A DNA stretch of 55,691 bases from an uncultured Coriobacteriia bacterium (GTDB taxonomy: Bacteria; Actinomycetota; Coriobacteriia; Coriobacteriales; QAMH01): NCBI GenBank assembly GCA_902478425.1, contig CABSKV010000001.1:1-55691 (forward strand), in the 5' to 3' direction. How positions within the stretch are numbered: the stretch's first letter is position 1; every line of letters begins with the position of its first letter. Under the pieces are notes generated by a model. The model searched no databases, was not told the DNA's origin, and worked only from the letters and a program-made list of their open reading frames with translations. Made by a program: the position numbers and the translations under genes. Below, piece by piece: positions 33,104 to 41,549 of the stretch.

Positions 33104-34783
33104 GTGGCGCAGATCACCGACGAGAAGACCGAGCGCTTCAACCGTGCCGCCCGCCTCGCAACTGACATCATCGAGGAATGTCGCGTCCAGCTCATGCTGA
33201 AGTTCCGCTTCCTCGACTTGGCGCTGTGGCGCATGGAGCTCGTCCCGGTGCATTCCCGCGCCCGCTACCCCCTTTCGACGGACGGTACGAACATCTACTT
33301 CGAGCCCTATAGCGTCTTGGCGCGCTTCGAGGAGTCCTTCGACGAGGCGGTGCGCGACTACCTGCACCTCATCTTGCACTGCATCTTCCGTCACCCGTAC
33401 AACCGCGACCACCTGGGCAACCGGGAGGCATGGTCGTTGGCGTGCGATGTCATCGTCGAGAGCGTCGCGATGGAGATGTGCGCGACGCGCTTCACGAGCG
33501 AGCAAGACGCCGACCGCGAGCAATACCTCTCGCAGATCAAGCAGACGATCGGCGCGTTCATGCCGGCCAAGCTCTACCATCTGTTCGACCGCATCATGAA
33601 GAACCCCGAGGGGGCCACGTACTTCAATTACTCGAAGAGCAACATCGTCGAGATGCAGGCGCTGTTCGAGCGCGACAACCACGAGTCGTGGCCGGCCTTC
33701 AACGATTCCGAGGGCGAGGAGAAGCCCGGCGACATCGAGGAGATCGGCGAGGAAGACGAAAGCGCCGAGGAGTCCGCGGACACGAACGCCCAGGACCTGC
33801 AGGCGACAAGCGATATGGAGTCGAGCCAGACCGATACGTCCGACCAGAAGGTGGAGGGTAGCGACGACGGCGATGACGAGCAGGCGTCCGAAGACGACGA
33901 GGGCGAAGATGCCAGCTCGAACGCCGATGGGTCGAGCTTGGACACCTCCAACGACGAGCTCGAGGGCTCGAGCAGCGAGGATGATGCCGACGAGCAGGTC
34001 AACGACGAGACCGCCCACGAGGAGAAGGAGTGGGAGGAGATAAGCCGCCAGATCGAGATGAACCTCGAGACCTTCTCCAAAGAATGGGGCGACGAGGCGC
34101 GCGACCTGATCTCGAGTCTCGCCATCGCCAACCGCAAGACCTACGATTACAGCGACTTTCTGCGACGCTTTGCCACGGTGTCCGAGGACATGCGCATCAA
34201 CGACGACGAGTTCGACTACATCTTCTACACCTACGGCATGAAGCTCTACGGCAACATGCCGCTCGTCGAGCCGCTCGAGTACAAGGAGACCAAGCGCGTG
34301 CGTGACTTCGTCATCGCCATCGACACCTCCGAGTCCGTGAGTGGCAACCTGTGCAAGCGCTTCATCGAGCACACCTTCGACATCCTCATGCAGTCCGAGG
34401 AGTTCGGCAGCAAGGTGAACATCCACATCATCCAATGTGATGCGAAGGTGCAGTCCGACACCAAGATCTCGAACCCCGAGCAGCTCAAGGATTACCTCGC
34501 CAACTTCTACGTGCGCGGATTCGGTGGCACCGACTTCAGGCCGGTGTTCGACTACGTCTCCGACTTGCAGGACCGCGGCGAGCTCGAGGACCTGCAGGGG
34601 CTGCTGTACTTCACCGATGGCCTGGGCTACTACCCCGACAAGATGCCGCCGTACGATGTCGCGTTCGTCTTCATCGACAATGGCGAGACGCATCTGCCGA
34701 GCGTGCCGCCGTGGGCCATGCGCGTGGTGATCGACGAGGATGGCATCAACCGATTCAAGAGCGCCGAGCGCGCCCATTCGTGA
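33104..34783 (+). CDS. VWA / DUF2201-like protein with altered HExxH motif
   Basis: A 559-aa protein of the VWA-like putative metallopeptidase (DUF2201) type that pairs with MoxR ATPases. The N-terminal domain has H88-LIL-H92-CIFR-H97, the spacing of HExxHxxxxH but with Leu in place of the catalytic Glu, so peptidase activity is doubtful while metal binding remains possible. A Ser/Glu/Asp-rich linker covers about residues 200-310. The C-terminal VWA domain has a complete MIDAS: D407-T-S-E-S411, T476 and D505. The GTG start follows GGGGGAGGG. The next gene encodes the expected AAA+ partner. Confidence 0.82.
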   Translation: MAQITDEKTERFNRAARLATDIIEECRVQLMLKFRFLDLALWRMELVPVHSRARYPLSTDGTNIYFEPYSVLARFEESFDEAVRDYLHLILHCIFRHPYNRDHLGNREAWSLACDVIVESVAMEMCATRFTSEQDADREQYLSQIKQTIGAFMPAKLYHLFDRIMKNPEGATYFNYSKSNIVEMQALFERDNHESWPAFNDSEGEEKPGDIEEIGEEDESAEESADTNAQDLQATSDMESSQTDTSDQKVEGSDDGDDEQASEDDEGEDASSNADGSSLDTSNDELEGSSSEDDADEQVNDETAHEEKEWEEISRQIEMNLETFSKEWGDEARDLISSLAIANRKTYDYSDFLRRFATVSEDMRINDDEFDYIFYTYGMKLYGNMPLVEPLEYKETKRVRDFVIAIDTSESVSGNLCKRFIEHTFDILMQSEEFGSKVNIHIIQCDAKVQSDTKISNPEQLKDYLANFYVRGFGGTDFRPVFDYVSDLQDRGELEDLQGLLYFTDGLGYYPDKMPPYDVAFVFIDNGETHLPSVPPWAMRVVIDEDGINRFKSAERAHS

Positions 34784-34814
34784 TAAGACGGTCTCGAAGG
34801 AAAGGATTCAGGCC

Positions 34815-37061
34815 ATGAACATTGCCGACGCAAAGGAACAGATCAAGGATACCGTCGAGGCGTACCTCCTCAAGGACGAGGCGGGGATGTACAAGATCAA
34901 CCCCGCACGCCAGCGCCCGATCTTTCTCATCGGCGCGCCGGGCATCGGCAAGACCGCCATCATGGAGCAGATCGCCCAGGAGCTGCAAATCGGCATCGTC
35001 TCGTATTCGATGACGCACCACACGCGCCAGAGCGCGCTTGGCCTGCCGCGCATCGTGCATAACGATTTCGAGGGCTTCGAGTACGATTCCTCCGAGTACA
35101 CGATGAGCGAGATCGTGTCCTCGATCTACGATTACATGGGCGAGACGGGACTGCGCGCCGGCATCCTCTTCCTCGACGAGATCAACTGCGTCTCGGAGAC
35201 GTTGTACCCTTCCATGCTCCAGTTCCTGCAGTTCAAGACCTTCGGGCGTCATCGCGTTCCGCATGATTGGATCATCGTCTGCGCGGGCAATCCGCCCGAG
35301 TACAACAAGTCGGTGCACGAGTTCGATATCGTCACGCTCGACCGCCTGCGCGAAATCGAGGTCGAGCCCGAGTACGCCGCATGGAAGCGTTATGCCGCGC
35401 AAAAGGGCATCCACCCAGCTGTCACCACGTTCCTGGAGGCCAAACCCGATTGCTTCTACCTCGTGCAGTCCAAGCCCGGCGGTGGCAAGAGCTTCGTCAC
35501 GGCGCGCGGATGGGAGGATCTGGCCGAGGCCATCGCGTTGTACGAGGAGATGGGCAAGCCGATCAACCGCGACCTCATTGGGCAGTTCTTGCGTGACGAC
35601 GAGATCGCGGATAGCTTCTCGGTGTACTACAACCTCTTCGACAAGTACCGCTCCGATTACCAGATCATGAACATACTATCTGGTGCGGCGGGACTCGACA
35701 TCATTAATCGTGCTCGCGCCGCCGAGTTCGACGAGCGCGTCGCCTTGCTGGGCCTCATGCTCGATGCGGTCGCGAATGCATGTGCGCATGCACTTGAACA
35801 GGAGGAGGTCGTCATCTCGTTGCGCGATATCCTGCGCGACGCGAAGCCGGCTCTGCTCGACGGAGCGTCCATCGACGAGACGGTTGGCATCGTCGCCTCG
35901 ACGCGTGAGCAGGCACTTGCGCGCAAGGTCGCGTCCGGCACGGCAAAGCCCAGCTACGAGCGCAAGGAAAGCCTCGTCATCGTCAAGCTCAAGCACCTCA
36001 TGGAGCAGTGCAGGCTCGCGGGCACCGTGGTCGGCGAGGAGGCGTTCGCGACCATCAGCGATGCGTATCGCGAGGAGGTCAACGCGATTGACCCGCTCGT
36101 GAAGACCGCCGACAGCCAGATGACCAACGCGATTAAGTTCATCGAGGAGGCCTGGGGCAACGGCCGCGAGATGCTCGTCACGGTGGCCGAGCTCACGACG
36201 CGCCAGACGACCACGCAGTTCATCGCGCATTACGGCAACGAGGCCTACTACGCGCATAATGACGAGCTGCAGGTCGACGAGCATAGACGCAGCCTGTCCG
36301 AGCGCGTGCGCACGCTCGACATCAACGCCGAGGAGGCCATGCAACCGGGCGAGACTGCCGCGGCGGGTGGCCAGACGATAGCCGAGTACTACGGCGGCAA
36401 GCAGTTCGAGTACGGGTTTGCATCCATGAGCAAGATGACCCTGCCCGATGCAGCACAGCTCAAGGGCAAGACGGTGCTCGACGTGGCATGCAGGCGCGGC
36501 AAGGGCTGCTTCAAGTTTAGCGCGAAGGTGGGCGGTACGGGCCGCGTCATCGGCGTGGATTGGTCGCCGAGCTACATCGCCGAGGCGATCGAGGATTCCG
36601 AGCGCGCCTGGCGCAAGAACAACCTCAAGGCTAACAACATGGACTTCAAGGTTGCCTATCCCGAAGACCTCATGGAGGCTGGCATCGGCGAGGGCACGGT
36701 CGACGTCGTCTACATCAACAACGTGATGACGCTGCTCTACGACCAGGGCAAGGCGCTCGAGGAGTTCTACCGCGTGCTCAAGCCGGGCGGACTGCTCATC
36801 TGCGAGACGATCGTCTCGGATGTCACGCGCGACGCGGCCGTGGTCGAGAAGGCGCGCGGCATCGGCAACAGCATCCAGGCGGCGCTTCCCGAAGACGAGC
36901 TGCGCGCTCAGATGAAGGCGGCGGGCTTTAAGGACCTGGAGGTCATCGATTCGTATCCGGTCGATGCCGACCGTGGCTTCACGTCGAGCACGGTCGTCGA
37001 GACCGTCCCCTCGACCGAGACCGTCCGCTTCGAGGCAGTGGCGTTCAACGCACGTAAGTAG
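34815..37061 (+). CDS. MoxR-type AAA+ ATPase fused to a SAM methyltransferase
   Basis: A 748-aa two-part protein. Residues about 30-250 form an AAA+ domain with Walker A GAPGIGKT (40-47), Walker B ILFLDEIN and a sensor-like CAGNPPEYN, as in MoxR chaperones that act with VWA proteins. A helical middle follows. From about residue 510 there is a class I methyltransferase domain: VLDVACRRGKG near 553, VIGVDW, TVDVVYINNVM and LKPGGLLICE. This domain is clearly paralogous to the separate methyltransferase at 30042-30800. The reading frame is open across the junction with no frameshift sign. ATG at 34815 follows AAGGAAAGGA. The function is not known. Confidence 0.83.
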   Translation: MNIADAKEQIKDTVEAYLLKDEAGMYKINPARQRPIFLIGAPGIGKTAIMEQIAQELQIGIVSYSMTHHTRQSALGLPRIVHNDFEGFEYDSSEYTMSEIVSSIYDYMGETGLRAGILFLDEINCVSETLYPSMLQFLQFKTFGRHRVPHDWIIVCAGNPPEYNKSVHEFDIVTLDRLREIEVEPEYAAWKRYAAQKGIHPAVTTFLEAKPDCFYLVQSKPGGGKSFVTARGWEDLAEAIALYEEMGKPINRDLIGQFLRDDEIADSFSVYYNLFDKYRSDYQIMNILSGAAGLDIINRARAAEFDERVALLGLMLDAVANACAHALEQEEVVISLRDILRDAKPALLDGASIDETVGIVASTREQALARKVASGTAKPSYERKESLVIVKLKHLMEQCRLAGTVVGEEAFATISDAYREEVNAIDPLVKTADSQMTNAIKFIEEAWGNGREMLVTVAELTTRQTTTQFIAHYGNEAYYAHNDELQVDEHRRSLSERVRTLDINAEEAMQPGETAAAGGQTIAEYYGGKQFEYGFASMSKMTLPDAAQLKGKTVLDVACRRGKGCFKFSAKVGGTGRVIGVDWSPSYIAEAIEDSERAWRKNNLKANNMDFKVAYPEDLMEAGIGEGTVDVVYINNVMTLLYDQGKALEEFYRVLKPGGLLICETIVSDVTRDAAVVEKARGIGNSIQAALPEDELRAQMKAAGFKDLEVIDSYPVDADRGFTSSTVVETVPSTETVRFEAVAFNARK

Positions 37062-37090
37062 GGCAACGTCTCTGAGACGTTGCCTCATTT
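37062..37090 (+). terminator. Terminator-like hairpin after the AAA-methyltransferase gene
   Basis: GGCAACGTCTC (37062-37072) and GAGACGTTGCC (37074-37084) form a perfect stem directly after the stop codon, followed by TCATTT. Confidence 0.7.
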
Positions 37091-37101
37091 CGCTGGATGA
37101 C

Positions 37102-37131
37102 AAAAAGGGGCGGCCCATGTGGACCGCCCCT
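37102..37131 (-). terminator. Terminator of the CoA ligase operon
   Basis: AGGGGCGG and CCGCCCCT (37106-37113, 37124-37131) form a stem followed on minus by TTTTTG. Confidence 0.88.
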
Positions 37132-37159
37132 GCGCGACTACCGAGTCAAAGAGCCGTTT

Positions 37160-37813
37160 CTAGAACTTCGCGTACTTCTTGAGGTTACCCTCGAGCTTCC
37201 CGATGAATTTTCTGGCCGTGTCGGAGAGCTCCGCGTCCTTCTTCACGATGTAGCCCAGATGCAGCGTTACGTCTGTGTCGAGGCGCACCGTGGCCAGCGA
37301 GGATCCATCGGAGATGCCGACGAGAATGCCGCTTGTCACCGTGTAGCCGTTGAGTGCGACGATGAGCTCGGAGAGCGATGCGCGATCCGTGCATGCGATG
37401 CTCTTGCGGCGATGCTCATCGGCAAGCGCCTCCTCGGCGAAATAGACCGGGGCATCCTCCTCCTGCTCGAAGTAGATGTACGGGAAGTCCTCGAGCTGGT
37501 CGAGCGTGAGCGATTCGGCGTTTACGAACGGATGGCTCTTGGGCAACGCGACACGTGGTGTCGACTCAATGAGTTCGACGAATTCCACGCCAGCCTCGTC
37601 AAACGCCTTCTCGAGCCCGTCTTTCGAGCGTGTCGTCTCGACGAGCACGCCGATCTCGCTCTCTCCGTCTGCGACGTCCTCGATGACGCGCTTGGTCGTG
37701 CGGTCGCGCAGCGCATACTCGTAATCATCGCCGCCAAGTGCGAGGACGAGCGCCGCGAAGGATTGAACATCGAACAGGTAATGCTGTCCGGAAATGGCGA
37801 ATTTCTTGGTCAT
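37160..37813 (-). CDS. Stand-alone LysR-type effector-binding domain (no HTH)
   Basis: A 217-aa protein that aligns over its whole length with the effector domain of the LysR regulator encoded at 39337-40263: FAISGQHYLFDVQSF against FSVSTQHYAFCVRAF, SEIGVLV against SDIGILY, NGYTVTSGIL against DGYTLSTGIL. The N-terminal helix-turn-helix of a LysR protein is missing and no remnant of it lies upstream, where a ribosome-binding site (AGGAAGG) and the ligase stop are found. It may bind the same ligand as the neighbour, acting as a sensor, sink or partner of the regulator. The role is inference. Confidence 0.8.
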   Translation of the reverse strand: MTKKFAISGQHYLFDVQSFAALVLALGGDDYEYALRDRTTKRVIEDVADGESEIGVLVETTRSKDGLEKAFDEAGVEFVELIESTPRVALPKSHPFVNAESLTLDQLEDFPYIYFEQEEDAPVYFAEEALADEHRRKSIACTDRASLSELIVALNGYTVTSGILVGISDGSSLATVRLDTDVTLHLGYIVKKDAELSDTARKFIGKLEGNLKKYAKF

Positions 37814-37831
37814 GGTATATCCCTTGCCTTC

Positions 37832-39175
37832 CTACGCGTCCTGGTTGCGCTCGTCGATGAAGCGCTTGGCCTTGTGCTCACTTGAGGTGCCCAGCTTGTC
37901 GGTGTCGAACACGAGCACCTTGGCCGGCCGGACGCCGGTATGCGTCTTGAGTTCGTTCTCGACGCGCTTGGCAATCTCATCGTACGCCTCGTCGGAGCCA
38001 AACGCACGCTCGACGGAGACTTCGTAACGCGTCGTGTAGTTCTCGTCGTACACGCGGATGAGGTACTCGCCCGACAGCCCCTTGTCGTTGCGCACGATGT
38101 ATTCGATGTCGCTGGGGAACACGTTGACGGCGCTCACGATGAACATCTCGTCCTTGCGGCCCTGGATGTAGATGCGGGTCATGGTGCGGCCGCACTCGCA
38201 GGTCTCGCGGTTGACATGACCGATGTCGCCGCTGCGGAAGCGGATCATCGGACGCGCGCGCTTCTTGAGCGTGGTGTAGACGATTTCGCCGCGCTCACCA
38301 TCGGGCAGGACCTCGCCCGTGACGGGATCGACGACCTCGACGAGAATCTGGTCCTCGATGATGTGCAGGCCGTCCTTGGCGTCGCACATGGCAGCGCAGG
38401 CGCCGTAGATGTCAGATAGGCCGAAGAAGTCGTAGACGCTCGCGTCCCAGATCTCCTCGATGGCCTTGCGCGTTGACTCGATGGAGCCGCCGGGCTCCCC
38501 GGATATGATGATGTGCTTGAGCGAGGCGAAGTCCGTCTTGGGGTCATAGCCTTTCTCGATGGCCTTCTGGCCGAGCTGCCAGGCATATGAGGGCGACGAC
38601 CAGAAGAAGGTGGGCTGATACTGCTTCATCGCCCACAGCAGGCGATCGCTCGGAACAGCGCCGACCCAGATGCCGAGCGCGCCGAGCTCCTGGGCGCCGA
38701 TGACGCAAGGGCCGCCGACGTAGAGCGCGAAGTTCATGCCGTGCAGGTAGCGATCGTTGGGACGCATGCCTGCCTGCCAGAACAAGCGGCTTTCGGCTTT
38801 CATGAAGTCCTCGAAATCACCTTGGGTAAAGGGGCTCATCGTGGGCACGCCGGTCGAACCCGAGGAAGTGGCCATGTAGACGACGTCGTCTTCGGGCACA
38901 CCGCACAGCTCGCCAAAGAAGCTGCCGACACCTTGCGTGTCACGCTCCGTCTGCTTGTTGATGAAGGGGAACTTCTCCAGGTCGGCGAGGGTCTCGATTT
39001 CGGGCGAGACACCAGCCTCATCCCAGGCGCGCTTGTAATACGGGCAGTTGTCGTAGGCGAATTTCAGCTCGTCTTTGAGATAGCCAAGCTGCAACTCCTC
39101 AAGCTGCTCGCGCGGCATGGTCTCGATCTCTTTGTCGTAGTACTCTTGGTCATATGGAACGTTCTTCTTTGCCAT
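37832..39175 (-). CDS. Phenylacetate-CoA ligase family enzyme
   Basis: An adenylate-forming acyl-CoA synthetase of the PaaK type, 447 aa. The ATP loop is SSGSTGVPT near residue 105, followed by a FFGLSDIYG active-site segment, an RFRSGDIG hinge region and the C-terminal catalytic-Lys region HKAKRFIDER. It would activate an aryl or short carboxylic acid; the true substrate is unknown, since no other phenylacetate-degradation gene is in the window. It is first in a two-gene operon with the LysR-effector-like protein and divergent from the LysR gene. Confidence 0.88.
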   Translation of the reverse strand: MAKKNVPYDQEYYDKEIETMPREQLEELQLGYLKDELKFAYDNCPYYKRAWDEAGVSPEIETLADLEKFPFINKQTERDTQGVGSFFGELCGVPEDDVVYMATSSGSTGVPTMSPFTQGDFEDFMKAESRLFWQAGMRPNDRYLHGMNFALYVGGPCVIGAQELGALGIWVGAVPSDRLLWAMKQYQPTFFWSSPSYAWQLGQKAIEKGYDPKTDFASLKHIIISGEPGGSIESTRKAIEEIWDASVYDFFGLSDIYGACAAMCDAKDGLHIIEDQILVEVVDPVTGEVLPDGERGEIVYTTLKKRARPMIRFRSGDIGHVNRETCECGRTMTRIYIQGRKDEMFIVSAVNVFPSDIEYIVRNDKGLSGEYLIRVYDENYTTRYEVSVERAFGSDEAYDEIAKRVENELKTHTGVRPAKVLVFDTDKLGTSSEHKAKRFIDERNQDA

Positions 39176-39250
39176 GCCGAGCTCCTTTCGTGTGTTATCG
39201 ATCTTGCTCTCGGATAGACGTCCGCTATTTCACCACTCTTTCGAACGTTT

Positions 39251-39270
39251 GCATAGAACTTTGACCATGC
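39251..39270. promoter_or_regulatory. Candidate LysR operator in the divergent region
   Basis: GCAT-N12-ATGC (39251-39270), a dyad of the T-N11-A type typical of LysR binding sites, midway between the divergent ligase and LysR genes. Confidence 0.45.
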
Positions 39271-39290
39271 GTAGTTTCGATACCTTGCTA

Positions 39291-39318
39291 TTGATAAAAT
39301 AGATTACTAGGCGATATA
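39291..39318 (+). promoter_or_regulatory. Candidate promoter of the LysR gene
   Basis: TTGATA (39291-39296) and GATATA (39313-39318) are 16 bp apart, 18 bp before the ATG. The region is unusually AT-rich compared with the rest of the window. Confidence 0.4.
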
Positions 39319-39336
39319 TGCAATTGAAGGGAAACT

Positions 39337-40263
39337 ATGACACTCCAACAGCTTCGCTATCTCATCGCGATAGCCGAAACCGGCTCCATGAGCGCGGCGG
39401 CAAAGCAGATGTACGCATCACAATCGAATCTCTCGATTGCCGTCAAGGAACTCGAGCGCGAATTCGGCATCGACATATTCACGCGCACCAATCGTGGCGT
39501 GGCGCTCACGAACGAAGGAAACGAGCTGCTTGCCTACGCGCGGCAGATCGTCGAGCAGGCGAACATACTCGAGGAGCATTACGCGAGCAAGAGCCACGAG
39601 GCGCGCTTCTCGGTTTCGACACAGCATTACGCGTTCTGCGTCCGCGCGTTCATCGACACGGTGGACAGCTGCGATGACGAGGAATACGACTTCATCATGC
39701 GCGAGGCAGCGACTGGCGAGATTATCGACGACGTGCGCACGCATCGCTCCGACATTGGCATTCTCTACATCGATCGGCACAACGCCCGCGTGCTCAGAAG
39801 CGCGTTCGAGGATGCACAGCTCACGTTCACGCCGCTCTTCGAGGCACCCGTCAACGTCTTCGTGGGCGAGCATCATCCGCTGGCGCAGCGCTCGCTTCTC
39901 AAGCTGGACGAGCTCGAAGATTACCCACGCTACTCGTTCGAGCAGGGCGTCGCCAATTCCTTCTTCTTCTCCGAAGAACCGCTTTCCGAGGTACCGCACA
40001 AGCGCAAGATACGCATCTCCGACCGTGCCACGCTCACGAGTTTGCTCACCGACTTCGATGGCTACACGCTCTCGACGGGCATACTCACACCCGAGATGCA
40101 GGACGGCATCGTCACCATACCGCTCGACACCGACATCACCATGACCGTCGGATACCTCATCCACAAGGAGCGTGTGCTTGACGGCTTGCTCGCGACGTAC
40201 ATCGACAACCTGCGCGCCGTCATCAAGAGCAACCCGCTCGTTGCGAGGTATCTGGGCGAGTGA
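39337..40263 (+). CDS. LysR-family transcriptional regulator
   Basis: A 308-aa LysR-type regulator. The winged helix-turn-helix is at residues 1-60 (LRYLIAIAETGSMSAAAKQM, then SNLSIAVKELEREFG) and the effector domain follows. Its position divergent from the CoA ligase gene and the paralogous stand-alone effector domain in that operon suggest it controls the ligase operon, perhaps in response to an aromatic acid or its CoA ester. Autoregulation from the shared 160-bp region would be usual. Confidence 0.92.
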   Translation: MTLQQLRYLIAIAETGSMSAAAKQMYASQSNLSIAVKELEREFGIDIFTRTNRGVALTNEGNELLAYARQIVEQANILEEHYASKSHEARFSVSTQHYAFCVRAFIDTVDSCDDEEYDFIMREAATGEIIDDVRTHRSDIGILYIDRHNARVLRSAFEDAQLTFTPLFEAPVNVFVGEHHPLAQRSLLKLDELEDYPRYSFEQGVANSFFFSEEPLSEVPHKRKIRISDRATLTSLLTDFDGYTLSTGILTPEMQDGIVTIPLDTDITMTVGYLIHKERVLDGLLATYIDNLRAVIKSNPLVARYLGE

Positions 40264-40312
40264 GTTGCGGTACCATATCGGGTTAACCAAAACGTCAACG
40301 AATGAGGCAGCT

Positions 40313-41548
40313 ATGACCGAGCAATTCGATAACCGCGAGCTAATCATCGAGTACCTCGAATCGGGGTGCAAGGGCGGCGATATGGGTTACATCGGCGTCG
40401 AGATCGAGCAGTTCGTGCTCGACGAAGACGGCGACCGCGTGCCCTACATCGAGAAGCATGGCCGCCTGGGCGTGCGTGATATCCTCGAGCAGCTGAGCCC
40501 GTATTACTCCGAGGTCGTGCGCAACGAAGAAGGTGACATTCTCTCGCTGTTCCGCCTCGATTCCAACGTGACCATCGAGCCTGCCGCGCAGCTCGAGCTT
40601 TCCATCTCGCCCATGCTCTCGCTTGCCGGTGTCGAGAACGAGTACGACAACTTCGCGCTGCGCATGAAGCAGATCCTCAAGCCCTTTGACTACACGCTCG
40701 TGCCGCTGGGCTACGACCCCAAGAACCACGCGGCCGATCTGCCCATCATCCCCAAGCCGCGCTATCACTTCATGGACGAGTACTTCTCGAAGCTGCCAGG
40801 CATGCACGCCGAGCGCATGATGCGTGCGACCACCTCGATGCAGGTTTCCATCGACTTCGCGAGCGAGGCCGATGCCGTGCGAAAGCTGCGCATCGCCACG
40901 CTGCTTGGCCCCGTCTTCTCGTACCTGCTCGACAACGTGCCCGTCTTCGAGGGCGAACCCAACTCCACGCCACTTCGTCGCATGAAGGTGTGGCGCGAGG
41001 TCGATCCCGTGCGCTGCGGTGCCATTCCCGGTCTCTTCGACGAGGGTTTCGGCTTTGCCGCCTACGCGGATTGGCTGCTCTCCGTTCCGCCCATCTTCAT
41101 CACGCGCCCTGACGTGCATTCCACGGGAACGATGACCGCTGCCGAGGCATATGCCGATGCACCCATGACCAAAGCCGACATCGAGCACTTGATGAGCATG
41201 GTGTGGCCCGACGTGCGTCTCAAACGTTACGTTGAGATTCGCCAGGGCGATTCGGTTCCCTTCGACGTCGCGCTCGGGTATGCTGCGCTCATCAAAGGTG
41301 TCTTCTACGGCGAGACCAACCTCGACATCATCGAGCACGCGCTCGGGGTGGGCGAGGACGGCATCTGGCCCTATACCGAGCAAAGCGTCGAAGATGCCAT
41401 CGACGCCGTCATTGCCGACGAGCTCGATGCCGTGATCTACGGCCGCACGCTCGAGGACTGGATCGGCCTGCTCTTCCAGGTCGCGCCCGATGGCTTGGGC
41501 GTCGAGGCGGAGTACCTCGAGCCGCTCATGGACTTCAAGGGGATCTAG
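40313..41548 (+). CDS. Glutamate-cysteine ligase family (GCS2-like)
   Basis: A 411-aa ATP-dependent carboxylate-amine ligase of the GCS2 family, which makes gamma-glutamylcysteine. VEIEQFVLDEDG near the N-terminus, SLFRLDSNVTIEPAAQLELS and MMRATTSMQVSIDF are the glutamate/Mg2+-binding stretches. No glutathione synthetase is next to it, so the product could be gamma-glutamylcysteine itself or a precursor of another thiol. The ATG at 40313 has a GAGGCAG site; the longer open frame upstream is inside the LysR gene. It ends 1 bp before obg. Confidence 0.85.
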   Translation: MTEQFDNRELIIEYLESGCKGGDMGYIGVEIEQFVLDEDGDRVPYIEKHGRLGVRDILEQLSPYYSEVVRNEEGDILSLFRLDSNVTIEPAAQLELSISPMLSLAGVENEYDNFALRMKQILKPFDYTLVPLGYDPKNHAADLPIIPKPRYHFMDEYFSKLPGMHAERMMRATTSMQVSIDFASEADAVRKLRIATLLGPVFSYLLDNVPVFEGEPNSTPLRRMKVWREVDPVRCGAIPGLFDEGFGFAAYADWLLSVPPIFITRPDVHSTGTMTAAEAYADAPMTKADIEHLMSMVWPDVRLKRYVEIRQGDSVPFDVALGYAALIKGVFYGETNLDIIEHALGVGEDGIWPYTEQSVEDAIDAVIADELDAVIYGRTLEDWIGLLFQVAPDGLGVEAEYLEPLMDFKGI

Positions 41549-41549
41549 C

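Noticed and set aside
30042..37061. Two methyltransferases as an assembly duplication
   Set aside because: The two domains differ at more than half of their residues and have different surroundings, so they are old paralogues.
31154..37118. Long minus-strand ORFs opposite the LRR, VWA and AAA genes
   Set aside because: Composition typical of antisense reading of GC-rich genes, no ribosome-binding sites or motifs.
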